From positions 1-15,300 of the forward strand of contig CAJTZQ010000078.1 of assembly GCA_910583795.1 (NCBI GenBank): a stretch of 15,300 nt of DNA. Reading direction: 5' to 3'. Origin of the DNA: an uncultured Muribaculaceae bacterium. Lineage in GTDB: Bacteria > Bacteroidota > Bacteroidia > Bacteroidales > Muribaculaceae. A program made the translations under genes and the position numbers. Shown here one piece after another: positions 1 through 6,465 of this stretch (its first letter is position 1; every line of letters begins with the position of its first letter). The notes below the pieces were generated by a model, which had not been told where the DNA came from, did not search any database, and was given only the letters and a program-made list of their open reading frames with translations.

Positions 1-1
1 A

Positions 2-352
2 AGTATCGTCAGGGGGCATAATGATGTTATATCCAAAATTGAAAGGTACTTTCCCGATACAATCGCCATGATTCCGGCTTTGGAAGAATGTGAACAAGTC
101 GGCATTCCTGACAGCTTCGCCCGAAAACTGATGGACGGAGGTGGACGATACCTTGGCAATAATGTAACTTTAGACTATCCCGAAAAACGTGAGAAGATTG
201 AAGTCGTGGCAGGCACGACATTCAAATTCATCCGCGGCCCATCTGATAACAAGTTCCACCTGCATATTAATGGAACAAGAATATTCCAATGGCTCAAAGA
301 GCAATGGCATTCATTGAAACAGACTGTCAAGAGAGGTTTTGGAAAAAGATAA
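2..352 (+). CDS. C-terminal part of an unrecognised protein (5' end outside window)
   Basis: The frame is open from the first bases of the window to a TAA at 350-352, giving at least 116 residues, so this is the tail of a longer gene; the internal ATG at 68 is probably not its start. The visible part is soluble and charged, with no membrane segment. It has a glycine-rich stretch (DGGGRYLGNN), a mixed beta-type region, and a basic C-terminus (KQTVKRGFGKR). I do not recognise the family. The neighbourhood contains toxin-antitoxin genes and gene fragments, so it could belong to a decayed mobile element, but nothing in the visible residues proves that. A good terminator follows directly, supporting a real gene end. 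Confidence 0.55.
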   Translation, partial: SIVRGHNDVISKIERYFPDTIAMIPALEECEQVGIPDSFARKLMDGGGRYLGNNVTLDYPEKREKIEVVAGTTFKFIRGPSDNKFHLHINGTRIFQWLKEQWHSLKQTVKRGFGKR

Positions 353-358
353 ATAATC

Positions 359-391
359 GGGAGCCACAGGCAATAACTTGTGGCTCCCTTT
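359..391 (+). terminator. Intrinsic terminator after the left-edge gene
   Basis: A perfect 10-bp inverted repeat, GGGAGCCACA (359-368) and TGTGGCTCCC (379-388), has a 10-nt loop and is followed by TTT. It starts six bases after the stop codon of the left-edge gene, the expected place for a rho-independent terminator. Confidence 0.8.
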
Positions 392-428
392 ACATCTAAC
401 TTATCCCTATATTTTGGACTTTTTAAGC

Positions 429-611
429 TTATAAAACCCGGCAGTAACTTATAAAGCCCATGATGCCTATAAGAATAGCTGTCGCTACAAACATCATGAT
501 AAAAATTTGGTTTTGTCTTATCCCGGAACTATAATATAACTCTATGCCATTCTGTCGGATTATTCCGTTTCCCAACAACTTTTTCCAATAATCCAATGAA
601 TAACCCTCCAT
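429..611 (-). CDS. Small single-span membrane protein, hypothetical
   Basis: From the ATG at 609-611 this frame encodes 60 residues; a GTG at 629 is also possible, and the frame is open a little further up. The N-terminal half is mixed polar with aromatic residues (GYSLDYWKKLL). Residues about 37-57 form one hydrophobic helix (FIMMFVATAILIGIMGF), so a small inner-membrane protein is possible. I recognise no family. The gene would start only about 20 bases from the divergent DUF3800 remnant, in a region full of fragments, so it may itself be the remaining end of a longer gene. No convincing promoter is visible. Confidence 0.3.
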   Translation of the reverse strand: MEGYSLDYWKKLLGNGIIRQNGIELYYSSGIRQNQIFIMMFVATAILIGIMGFISYCRVL

Positions 612-630
612 CTTCGCGTTGAAAACCACG

Positions 631-768
631 ATGGGAAAGACAACGAAGTCGAAATATTATCTCTTCATTGACGAGTGTGGAGACCATAATCTCGCAAAGT
701 ATGACCCCGGATTCCCGTTGTTTACTTTGTGCGGTATTCTTGTGTCCCGGCAGAATCTCATGCGCTGA
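631..768 (+). pseudogene. DUF3800-domain protein, N-terminal remnant
   Basis: An ATG at 631 opens a 45-residue frame ending in TGA at 766-768. After a short basic lead the sequence reads YYLFIDECGDHNLAKY, then a segment ending LFTLCGILVS. This matches the start of DUF3800 proteins, which normally begin with a hydrophobic strand, an acidic D-E-x-G-D motif and a later hydrophobic strand, and run to 200 residues or more. DUF3800 proteins are often found on mobile elements and near defence genes; their activity is not settled. Here the frame stops within the first quarter. After 768 I find no continuation longer than about 25 codons in any plus frame, so most of the domain is gone. This is a broken gene, and one sign that the left flank is a scar of lost accessory DNA. 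Confidence 0.6.
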
Positions 769-918
769 CTAAAATACATGAAAATAAAAAAGAGCGGCCT
801 TGCGACTACTCTTTCCAACCGGGCAAAACCGATCCCTAAAATCGTTGCTCGCGCAAGCGAAGTATTTCCTTAATGGGGAAACTACCCTTTATTACTATCA
901 ATGGTTCGCCATAATTTA

Positions 919-1185
919 TTATGTCATAGCAAAACAAGAAATGCCGAGCTTATCCTCGATATTGGCCACGCTCTTGAAACTGAGGTTTGCGGTGCCTGAA
1001 AGAAGTTTGCTCACATATTGCGGACTCACGCAGAGGCGAGCGGCGAGGTCGGCTCTTTTGAGGCCGTTGTCCTGCATATAGCCTATAAGGGTTACGGCAA
1101 GCTGACGCGACCAGCGGAGCCAACCTGCATTTTCCTTGGTCTCACTCTGATGTTCCTCCAAAAATTTAATTGCCTTGCTTGCCAT
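919..1185 (-). CDS. XRE-type helix-turn-helix protein, second regulator of the toxin cassette
   Basis: From the ATG at 1183-1185 the protein has 88 residues. I reject a longer 123-residue frame from 1290, because that start lies inside the upstream antitoxin gene and the extra N-terminus reads like its shadow. Residues about 30-80 form an XRE-like five-helix HTH, with the segment LKRADLAARLCVSPQYVSKL as the helix-turn-helix and an S-F-K-S-V-x-x-I-E helix after it. The gene is 17 bases downstream of the first HTH gene on the same strand, so it is probably in the toxin-antitoxin operon. It may be a second antitoxin, a co-repressor or a DNA-binding relic. The two HTH proteins have equal length but only domain-level similarity, so they do not look like a recent tandem duplication. 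Confidence 0.75.
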   Translation of the reverse strand: MASKAIKFLEEHQSETKENAGWLRWSRQLAVTLIGYMQDNGLKRADLAARLCVSPQYVSKLLSGTANLSFKSVANIEDKLGISCFAMT

Positions 1186-1202
1186 AATATTCGTTACTGA
1201 AT

Positions 1203-1469
1203 TTAACCAACCGTAATAATCGGCTGACCGAAGAAGGAGGAAAGCATGGCGAGAGTAGCGATGGTAAAATTGTGCTGACCGCTCAACCATTTTGTGATTT
1301 CGCTTGGTCTGCGACCAAGGGCATCGGCAAATTGTTTCTTTGATAAGCCACGTTGCCGCATAAGGGCATCGATGCGGTCGGATATTTCAAAAGAGAGGTC
1401 GACCTCTGCTTGGACATTTGCAGGAATCGGGCCGAGCATTTCTTCAAGTGTTCTGGATGTACGCTTCAT
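1203..1469 (-). CDS. XRE-family antitoxin of a HigBA-like toxin-antitoxin module
   Basis: The protein has 88 residues. The N-terminal part is acidic and proline-containing (LEEMLGPIPANVQAEVDLSF). Residues about 28-75 form an XRE HTH, with LSKKQFADALGRRPSEITKW as the helix-turn-helix and a following helix ATLAMLSSFFG. The start overlaps the toxin stop by ATGA, the usual translational coupling of this module type, in which the toxin gene comes first. By family knowledge the HTH protein neutralises the toxin and represses the operon promoter. A palindrome upstream of the toxin start (1983-2006) is a candidate binding site. A second HTH gene follows after 17 bases, which is not typical. Confidence 0.8.
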   Translation of the reverse strand: MKRTSRTLEEMLGPIPANVQAEVDLSFEISDRIDALMRQRGLSKKQFADALGRRPSEITKWLSGQHNFTIATLAMLSSFFGQPIITVG

Positions 1470-1936
1470 AACTCAAAAACATTATCGGTTTCTATGGTCG
1501 ATTCTGTTATATTCACATTGCCGTTGGCTACTTCCTGTCTGAGTAGTTTCTCGAATTTTTGCAGGGTCATCACATAACCGTTCAGCAGGGTGTCGTCTTC
1601 ATGTCGTTGCGATGTCTTCACTCCGCCATTACCCAAAACGAGAATCCTGTCTGACAGGCGCAGACAGTAAAGTCGCAATTTTGAAGATGTCACAGGCAGC
1701 GCGACAACAGAATCATTCATTCTGCCCTCCGGACGGAAGTATCGTTCCAACGCTCCCGTCTTGGCAATTCGCTTGATAAATGCGGCGATACGCGAGAAAT
1801 CCTCGCTGTACTCGGCATCTTCCCTAAATCTGGAAACAAATTTTTCAAATTCGGATTCGACATCACGTAGAAACTGCAAAGTATAGATTGTGCAGTTCTC
1901 ACCATCCTGAATAAGGTATAATTCCACTTCGCTCAT
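1466..1936 (-). CDS. RelE/HigB-like toxin
   Basis: The 156-residue protein carries the RelE/ParE superfamily core at about residues 30-130: helices with FSRIAAFIKRIAKTG, then GALERYFRPEG, then strands KLRLYCLRLSDRILVLGNGG, and a C-terminal helix NGYVMTLQKFEKLLRQ. This resembles HigB/RelE-type ribosome-dependent mRNA interferases, with Arg and Lys residues in the strands that could serve catalysis; I cannot assign the exact catalytic set. It is longer than the usual 90-115 residues because of an N-terminal strand-like segment and an acidic C-terminal tail (ESTIETDNVFEL). It is the first gene of a minus-strand operon and overlaps the antitoxin gene by four bases. A -7 box lies 33 bases upstream. 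Probably an active module; no frame damage is visible. Confidence 0.75.
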   Translation of the reverse strand: MSEVELYLIQDGENCTIYTLQFLRDVESEFEKFVSRFREDAEYSEDFSRIAAFIKRIAKTGALERYFRPEGRMNDSVVALPVTSSKLRLYCLRLSDRILVLGNGGVKTSQRHEDDTLLNGYVMTLQKFEKLLRQEVANGNVNITESTIETDNVFEL

Positions 1937-1968
1937 GGTCTTGTATATTGGCGTTTGATATTATAACG

Positions 1969-1976
1969 CAAAGGTA
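1969..1976 (-). promoter_or_regulatory. -7 promoter element of the toxin-antitoxin operon
   Basis: Read on the minus strand the site is TACCTTTG, a full match to the Bacteroidetes -7 consensus TAnnTTTG, 33 bases before the toxin ATG. The expected -33 TTTG is not clear at the usual spacing. Confidence 0.55.
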
Positions 1977-1982
1977 CAACAA

Positions 1983-2006
1983 ATATTTCACTTAAAGATG
2001 AAATAT
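1983..2006. promoter_or_regulatory. Candidate operator of the toxin-antitoxin operon
   Basis: A perfect 8-bp inverted repeat, ATATTTCA (1983-1990) and TGAAATAT (1999-2006), is separated by 8 bases. On the minus strand it begins six bases upstream of the -7 box, so it covers the -15 to -40 region of the promoter. That is where a repressor from the HTH family would bind to shut off its own operon. Binding is inferred from position and symmetry only. Confidence 0.45.
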
Positions 2007-2033
2007 ACATGAATTACTTTTCAAGTCATCATG

Positions 2034-2231
2034 CTATTCGACATCCGGGAGTACGTTCAGTTGCTTGTCAACCCGGTATCGGGGCTGATTGAAGGCGGCG
2101 CAGAGGAGCATGAACAGGTCGCGGATTTCAAGCATGGAATAATGTTCTACCGCGCTACTGCCTACTTCATGGAGTCCGGTGGCATACATGTTCACCTGTG
2201 CTTTTGCATTCCTATCATAAAATGTGCTTTG
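2034..2231 (-). pseudogene. C-terminal fragment of an unrecognised gene
   Basis: On the minus strand a frame is open from just after a TGA (2232-2234) down to a TAG (2034-2036), 65 codons. It has a GC-rich third-position pattern and a natural-looking sequence (KAQVNMYATGLHEVG, then SMLEIRDLFMLLCAAF, then RYRVDKQLNVLPDVE). There is no good start at its upper end; the first internal ATG is at 2187-2189. I read it as the surviving end of a longer gene. A plus-strand frame over the same bases (from 2031) looks less protein-like and is probably its shadow. I do not recognise the family. It lies just upstream of the toxin promoter. Confidence 0.35.
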
Positions 2232-2244
2232 TCAATAATGAAAA

Positions 2245-2275
2245 TGAGGGTGCAGTTCATTACGACACACCCTCA
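2245..2275 (-). terminator. Possible minus-strand terminator
   Basis: An 8-bp inverted repeat, TGAGGGTG (2245-2252) and CACCCTCA (2268-2275), has a 15-nt loop. In the minus-strand direction the stem is followed by TTTTCATTATT, so a weak intrinsic terminator is possible. It would lie downstream of the antiporter gene. Confidence 0.4.
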
Positions 2276-2353
2276 AGGAGTTGTAAGACCAATATGTAAT
2301 AATAGTCGGTTATGCATTCTTTACAACTGAAAACCATGACTTCAATATGCCAA

Positions 2354-2375
2354 GAGTTCGGGTGATCAGATGGAG
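2354..2375. repeat. Displaced copy of the antiporter gene's 3' end (copy 1)
   Basis: This 22-bp stretch reads GAGTT-G-GTGATCAGATGGAG and matches 2423-2444 except at two positions. The other copy contains the stop codon of the antiporter gene. The two copies flank the hairpin at 2381-2411. Confidence 0.6.
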
Positions 2376-2380
2376 TTTAA

Positions 2381-2411
2381 TTTGTTGTGGAGCATACGAC
2401 TCCACAACAAA
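2381..2411 (-). terminator. Hairpin downstream of the antiporter gene
   Basis: A perfect 12-bp inverted repeat, TTTGTTGTGGAG (2381-2392) and CTCCACAACAAA (2400-2411), has a 7-nt loop. It begins 24 bases past the antiporter stop and is AT-rich at its base, so it probably ends or protects that transcript. No strong T-run follows on either strand, so it could equally serve as a 3'-end stabiliser. Confidence 0.6.
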
Positions 2412-2434
2412 TAACATGTCATGAGTTTGAGTGA

Positions 2435-3772
2435 TCAGATGGAGAGGAAGAGGGTTTCAAGCCAGATTATAGCCATACCGGAAATGTAACCGATGAAGGC
2501 GAGCCAGGTAATCTTTTTGAGGTACCACATGAACGGGATTTTTTCGATACCCATTGCCACGACTCCGGCTGCCGAACCGATAATCAACATACTGCCTCCG
2601 ACTCCGGCACAGAATGTGAGAAGATGCCAGAAAAGTCCGTCTTCAATAAACAGTGCTGTGTATGCGGGATCGGCAGCTGCAGCTATCATTGCATCGTTTG
2701 CCACAGGATACATTTCCATACATGCCGCCACAAGGGGAACGTTGTCTACAATGGAAGACAGCACACCGATGATGCCGTTGATAGCGTATACATTGTGGAA
2801 GGTTTCGTTGAGCCATCCTGCAAGTTCACCTAAAATACCAGCCTGGCTGAGTGCGGCGACCGCCATAAGAATACCAAGGAAGAAAAGGATGGTAGACATG
2901 TCGATGTTGCGCATCACTTGAGATATTCTTCCCTCTATCTTTCCGTCAAGTTTGTAATGACGCACGAGAATTTCAGTTAAGAGCCAAAGCACTCCGAGAG
3001 AAAGAAGAATGCCCATGTAAGGAGCAAGGTGTGTAGTTGCCTTGAATACAGGGACGAAAAGCAGCCCTGCGATTCCACATATAAGAATTACCTTGGAAAG
3101 TTTGGGATGTTCTTTCGACATGTCATAGCCGATACGGGTGTCTTGACTGTTACGGGGTTCCATGGCAGCTGCCGGTATCATTCTGCTTGCGAGGAACACC
3201 GGTATTATAACGGAGGCAAGAGAAGGAATAAGGAGGTTTGCGATAAGATCTACGGAAGAAACATAGTTCTTCATCCAGAGCATTATTGTCGTGATGTCGC
3301 CGATCGGGGACCATGCTCCACCGGCGTTAGCTGCGAGCACGATTATACAAGCGAAAATCCAACGTTCCTTCTGATCACTCAACATACGGCGAAGCATCAT
3401 AACCATGATGATAGTGGTGGTCATGTTGTCAAGCACTGCAGATAGGAAAAATGCCACCAATGCAAGGATCCACATAAGGCTGCGCTTGTTTGATGCATGA
3501 ATCCTGTCGATCAGGATTTTGAATCCTCCATACCGGTCGATCAGCTCTACTATTGTCATTGCACCTATCAGGAATACGACGATTTCGCAAGTGTCGCCCA
3601 AGGCTTCTACCATCTCGGTAGAGATGTTGGGGTCATGACTGCATAGTGAATAAACAGCCCAAAGGAGAGCGCACATGATGAGGGCGAACGTCGCTTTGTT
3701 CACGCTGAGGAGATGTTCGGAGGCTATAAGGAGATAGCCTACAATGAAGATTATTAGAAGTGTGGTAATCAT
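2435..3772 (-). CDS. nhaD: NhaD-type sodium/proton antiporter
   Basis: The 445-residue protein is almost wholly hydrophobic, with about 11-13 membrane helices beginning at residue 2. It matches the NhaD family of the ion transporter superfamily. The first repeat holds LSAVLDNMTTTIIMVMMLRR (about 110-129) and the glycine-proline segment GGAWSPIGDITTIMLW (about 151-166). The second repeat holds SSIVDNVPLVAA (about 339-350). Asp115 and Asp343 sit in equivalent D-N-x-T/P positions, as expected of the two inverted repeats that bind the ion. It should exchange Na+ or Li+ for H+ across the inner membrane for salt and pH balance. The gene stands alone, with about 200 bases to the biotin operon upstream. 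The length is close to that of Bacteroidetes NhaD proteins. Confidence 0.88.
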   Translation of the reverse strand: MITTLLIIFIVGYLLIASEHLLSVNKATFALIMCALLWAVYSLCSHDPNISTEMVEALGDTCEIVVFLIGAMTIVELIDRYGGFKILIDRIHASNKRSLMWILALVAFFLSAVLDNMTTTIIMVMMLRRMLSDQKERWIFACIIVLAANAGGAWSPIGDITTIMLWMKNYVSSVDLIANLLIPSLASVIIPVFLASRMIPAAAMEPRNSQDTRIGYDMSKEHPKLSKVILICGIAGLLFVPVFKATTHLAPYMGILLSLGVLWLLTEILVRHYKLDGKIEGRISQVMRNIDMSTILFFLGILMAVAALSQAGILGELAGWLNETFHNVYAINGIIGVLSSIVDNVPLVAACMEMYPVANDAMIAAAADPAYTALFIEDGLFWHLLTFCAGVGGSMLIIGSAAGVVAMGIEKIPFMWYLKKITWLAFIGYISGMAIIWLETLFLSI

Positions 3773-3858
3773 GGGGTTGAAAAAAGGTATTACGGTTAAT
3801 TTGATATAGATGTCGGAGATGCTTCACAGCCTTTTTGAGGTTGCTTTTAAATTTACCG

Positions 3859-3890
3859 CGAAATTAATTAAATTATTCAACTCATGCAAG
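3859..3890 (-). promoter_or_regulatory. Candidate promoter of nhaD
   Basis: On the minus strand the region reads CTTG (3887-3890), a 20-base spacer, then TAATTTCG (3859-3866), one base away from the -7 consensus TAnnTTTG. The spacing is right for Bacteroidetes. It would leave a 5' untranslated region of about 80 bases. The 3773-3979 gap also holds small AT-rich inverted repeats (3877-3896 and 3947-3961) with no clear role. Confidence 0.4.
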
Positions 3891-3979
3891 TTGAATGCGA
3901 TTGAATTTTGCGTATAAATAATAATCTTTTTTTGAGTTGTTCAGGTCTTTGAATTATTCAAGATGGAATCAACCGGAGA

Positions 3980-5341
3980 TTATGCTTTTGCCAAAATGAA
4001 AAGCGGGCGATACGTTAGTGTGGAGGGAGTGATGGAAAGAAGTTCGCCGATAGGAAGGGAGGAATGAGTGGATCCACCCACACCGGTGTGTCTGAGGTGG
4101 AGGAGAGTTTCTCGAGGCGATGTGAATGTTATCGGGAATGTCTTTTCCGAAAGTACAAATTCCTTAAAACAATCTTTTAGTAAATCCTCAATTTCTTCAC
4201 GAGTGCGATATATGAGACCGAATGGCGCAATTTCTTTCAATTCAGATAGGTTCCCGGGAAGAAATGTGGAGCATAAAAATATTCCCCCCGGCTTTATGAG
4301 TTTTGAAGCATTCTTGAAAAATCTTCGGGGATTTGAGAACCATTGAATTGCCGATGCCGAAACTATTGCATCCATAGACTTTGGATTGTTGTTAGCCTCT
4401 CTTTCTATCCAGTTTTCTGCGTCTGCAATAATATAATCTTCTATCGGGGCGACATTGAAATGATCGAGTTCATAGAGGTCTACAAATGTCATGTGTTTGG
4501 GTCTGCATTTCTTTGCGATCATTTTAGTAAACAGACCTGTGCCTGGACCGATTTCTACAATATTGTCAAGACTGCATTCCGGACAAAGATTTGTCAGACA
4601 TTCCGCTATTTTACGTTGTGCTGATGCCTGCGTGTCGTAAGTGGTGATCGCCTTTTTGAAACGGCCTCCGATTTTTTGCTCTGATGGAAGAACACCTTTT
4701 ATAATTGGGTAAAGGTCTACATAGTGAGGGGAGTTCAGGGTTATGATGTCGGGATGGAAAGGATTATTTTGCCAGGCATCGATTTGAGACTGATAAGGGA
4801 ATATCTTGTCTTGAGTAGAGGCATAAACCCGATGCCAGCGCAGAGATCCGGCTTTATAACCGTAAATGATTCCTTTTTCAAGAATAAAGTCAAGTTCAGA
4901 TCGAAGCGAGTTAATATCGTAACAACATGAGTCAAGACTATCTTTGATTGACTCGAATTGATCACCCGCCATTCTTTTCCTGAATTTGGCGAGATTACGG
5001 TCTGAGAGGGAAGATGCGGTCCCTTCGAATATGGCAACGGGGATACCGAATTTATCATGCGCGGGGAACTCGGTGCCGTTGATTGCAACAGCCAAAGAGA
5101 CCTGATCATTTGTCAAAACCTGCGAGGCTACATATACTCCCATCGACCATGCAAAAACAGAAACGGTGGAGTAGTTGTCAAGTATGTTTGCTTGAAATGA
5201 AAGATCGGAATATCCTGACACAACAGCCACGTCCCATCCCTCATGAGATACGTGGGAATAGAAATGTGAGTCGGTCGACCATCCTGCAAAGATAAGAATC
5301 AAGCGAGGGGACCCGGATTTATGTAGCCATTCGATCTTCAT
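3980..5341 (-). CDS. bioC: BioG-BioC fusion: pimeloyl-ACP methyl ester esterase plus malonyl-ACP O-methyltransferase
   Basis: Two enzymes in one 453-residue chain. Residues 1 to about 220 are a BioG (DUF452) alpha/beta hydrolase: a strand LILIFAGWSTDS, the nucleophile elbow A-W-S66-M-G, a likely acid Asp178 in TQDKIFP, and His206 in NSPHY. Residues about 228-453 are a BioC class I methyltransferase: FKKAITTYDTQASAQ, SAM-binding motif VEIGPGTGLF (262-271), VSASAIQWF (327-335), KPGGIFLCSTF, and the LRHTGVGGS signature near 416-424. BioC methylates malonyl-ACP so that fatty-acid synthesis can elongate it to pimeloyl-ACP methyl ester; BioG removes the methyl group. The fusion puts the first and last steps of pimelate making together. 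Its ATG overlaps the bioF stop by ATGA. No key residue is missing. Confidence 0.9.
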   Translation of the reverse strand: MKIEWLHKSGSPRLILIFAGWSTDSHFYSHVSHEGWDVAVVSGYSDLSFQANILDNYSTVSVFAWSMGVYVASQVLTNDQVSLAVAINGTEFPAHDKFGIPVAIFEGTASSLSDRNLAKFRKRMAGDQFESIKDSLDSCCYDINSLRSELDFILEKGIIYGYKAGSLRWHRVYASTQDKIFPYQSQIDAWQNNPFHPDIITLNSPHYVDLYPIIKGVLPSEQKIGGRFKKAITTYDTQASAQRKIAECLTNLCPECSLDNIVEIGPGTGLFTKMIAKKCRPKHMTFVDLYELDHFNVAPIEDYIIADAENWIEREANNNPKSMDAIVSASAIQWFSNPRRFFKNASKLIKPGGIFLCSTFLPGNLSELKEIAPFGLIYRTREEIEDLLKDCFKEFVLSEKTFPITFTSPRETLLHLRHTGVGGSTHSSLPIGELLSITPSTLTYRPLFILAKA

Positions 5342-6465
5342 ATTTTAATTTCCTTCAAAATTTCGAACACCGGGTTCAGTTGCTTTATATTCATGTCCGC
5401 CCCTAATGAAAAACGGATACGTTCACCTCCGGGGGGGACAGTCGGTCTGCGTATCGGAAGGGCTATGATTCCTCTTTCCCTCATCTTCGCTGCTATGTCG
5501 AGAGCTTTTTCCGCATTTCCGGTGAGATATGGAATTATTTGGGAAGATGATCCCGTGGGCTTGCCTGAGATTTCTTCAAGTCTGTCGGAAAACTCTTTTG
5601 AGATGGCTGCAAGACGAAGACGTGCGTCGCTCATATTGACTATTTTCTCAGTCATAAGCATACTCCAGGCAATGTTTACCGGAGGTAGTGCCGTGGAGAA
5701 TATAAATGGGCGTGCACAGTTGATCAGGAGGGATTTTATTTCGGAAGAACAAACGGTGAAAGCTCCCGCGGAAGCGGCGGCTTTTCCGAATGTGCCTATA
5801 AGGATATCTATGTCGTTGATAAGATCGAGTTCTTCGGCAACACCAAGTCCCTTGGGACCACGGACTCCGAATGCGTGAGCCTCGTCGACGTAAAGAAGAA
5901 TTTCGGGATATTCCTTCTTCAGTGCCACAACCTCATTTAATGGTGCAATGTCGCCATCCATGCTATAGATCGACTCGACAACGATCACAATCCTTTCATA
6001 TCTCGAAGATTCTTTTTCTATGATCTTCCTTAGCTTTAGAATATCATTGTGAGGGAAACGTTTGAATTCACTCCCTGAAATACGCAACCCGTCAACTATT
6101 GATGCATGTATGAGTTTGTCGCATACGAATAATGTTGATGGGAGAGTGAGGGCTCCTATACAACCCACATTGGCGTGATAGCCGGAATTGAAGAGGAGCG
6201 CAGGTTTGCCATAGAGACTTTCAAGATATTCTTCAAGAGCGTTATGATGCTTCTGCTTGAGTGAAAGGAGTCTGGATGCTGAAGATGAAAATGCGGTGTC
6301 GGAGAAGCGGTCTAAAAATTCCTCACGAAATTCCTCGCAACGGGAGCCTAACGACAGGTAGTCGTTAGACGACAGGTCGATAATGCCGCTCTCAGGAATC
6401 TCCGGAATATGCCGGAGACGGTGTTCCTTTTCGAGGGATGACAATATTTCAGTTATTCCTGACAT
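5338..6465 (-). CDS. bioF: 8-amino-7-oxononanoate synthase
   Basis: The 375-residue protein is a fold-type I PLP enzyme of the alpha-oxoamine synthase family. Visible marks are LSSNDYLSLG (31-40), the glycine region LFNSGYHANVGCIGAL (91-106), VDEAHAFGVRGPKGLG (193-208) with Asp194 and His197 for the cofactor, and the Schiff-base Lys228 in GTFGKAAASAGAF. It condenses pimeloyl-ACP with L-alanine to give 8-amino-7-oxononanoate. The start overlaps the end of bioA by 13 bases and the stop overlaps bioGC by four, so the three genes are translationally coupled. It ends in a short lysine-rich tail (EILKEIKI). Length is normal for the family. Confidence 0.92.
   Translation of the reverse strand: MSGITEILSSLEKEHRLRHIPEIPESGIIDLSSNDYLSLGSRCEEFREEFLDRFSDTAFSSSASRLLSLKQKHHNALEEYLESLYGKPALLFNSGYHANVGCIGALTLPSTLFVCDKLIHASIVDGLRISGSEFKRFPHNDILKLRKIIEKESSRYERIVIVVESIYSMDGDIAPLNEVVALKKEYPEILLYVDEAHAFGVRGPKGLGVAEELDLINDIDILIGTFGKAAASAGAFTVCSSEIKSLLINCARPFIFSTALPPVNIAWSMLMTEKIVNMSDARLRLAAISKEFSDRLEEISGKPTGSSSQIIPYLTGNAEKALDIAAKMRERGIIALPIRRPTVPPGGERIRFSLGADMNIKQLNPVFEILKEIKI

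Noticed and set aside
1186..1290. Longer start for the second HTH protein
   Set aside because: It would lie inside the antitoxin gene; the ATG at 1185 gives a normal HTH protein.
2031..2330. 99-residue plus-strand frame
   Set aside because: The opposite strand has a more protein-like frame over the same bases, and the second half of this frame crosses a hairpin.
5393..5878. 161-residue plus-strand frame inside bioF
   Set aside because: Antisense shadow of a conserved enzyme gene, like similar frames within nhaD, bioA, bioGC and mscS.
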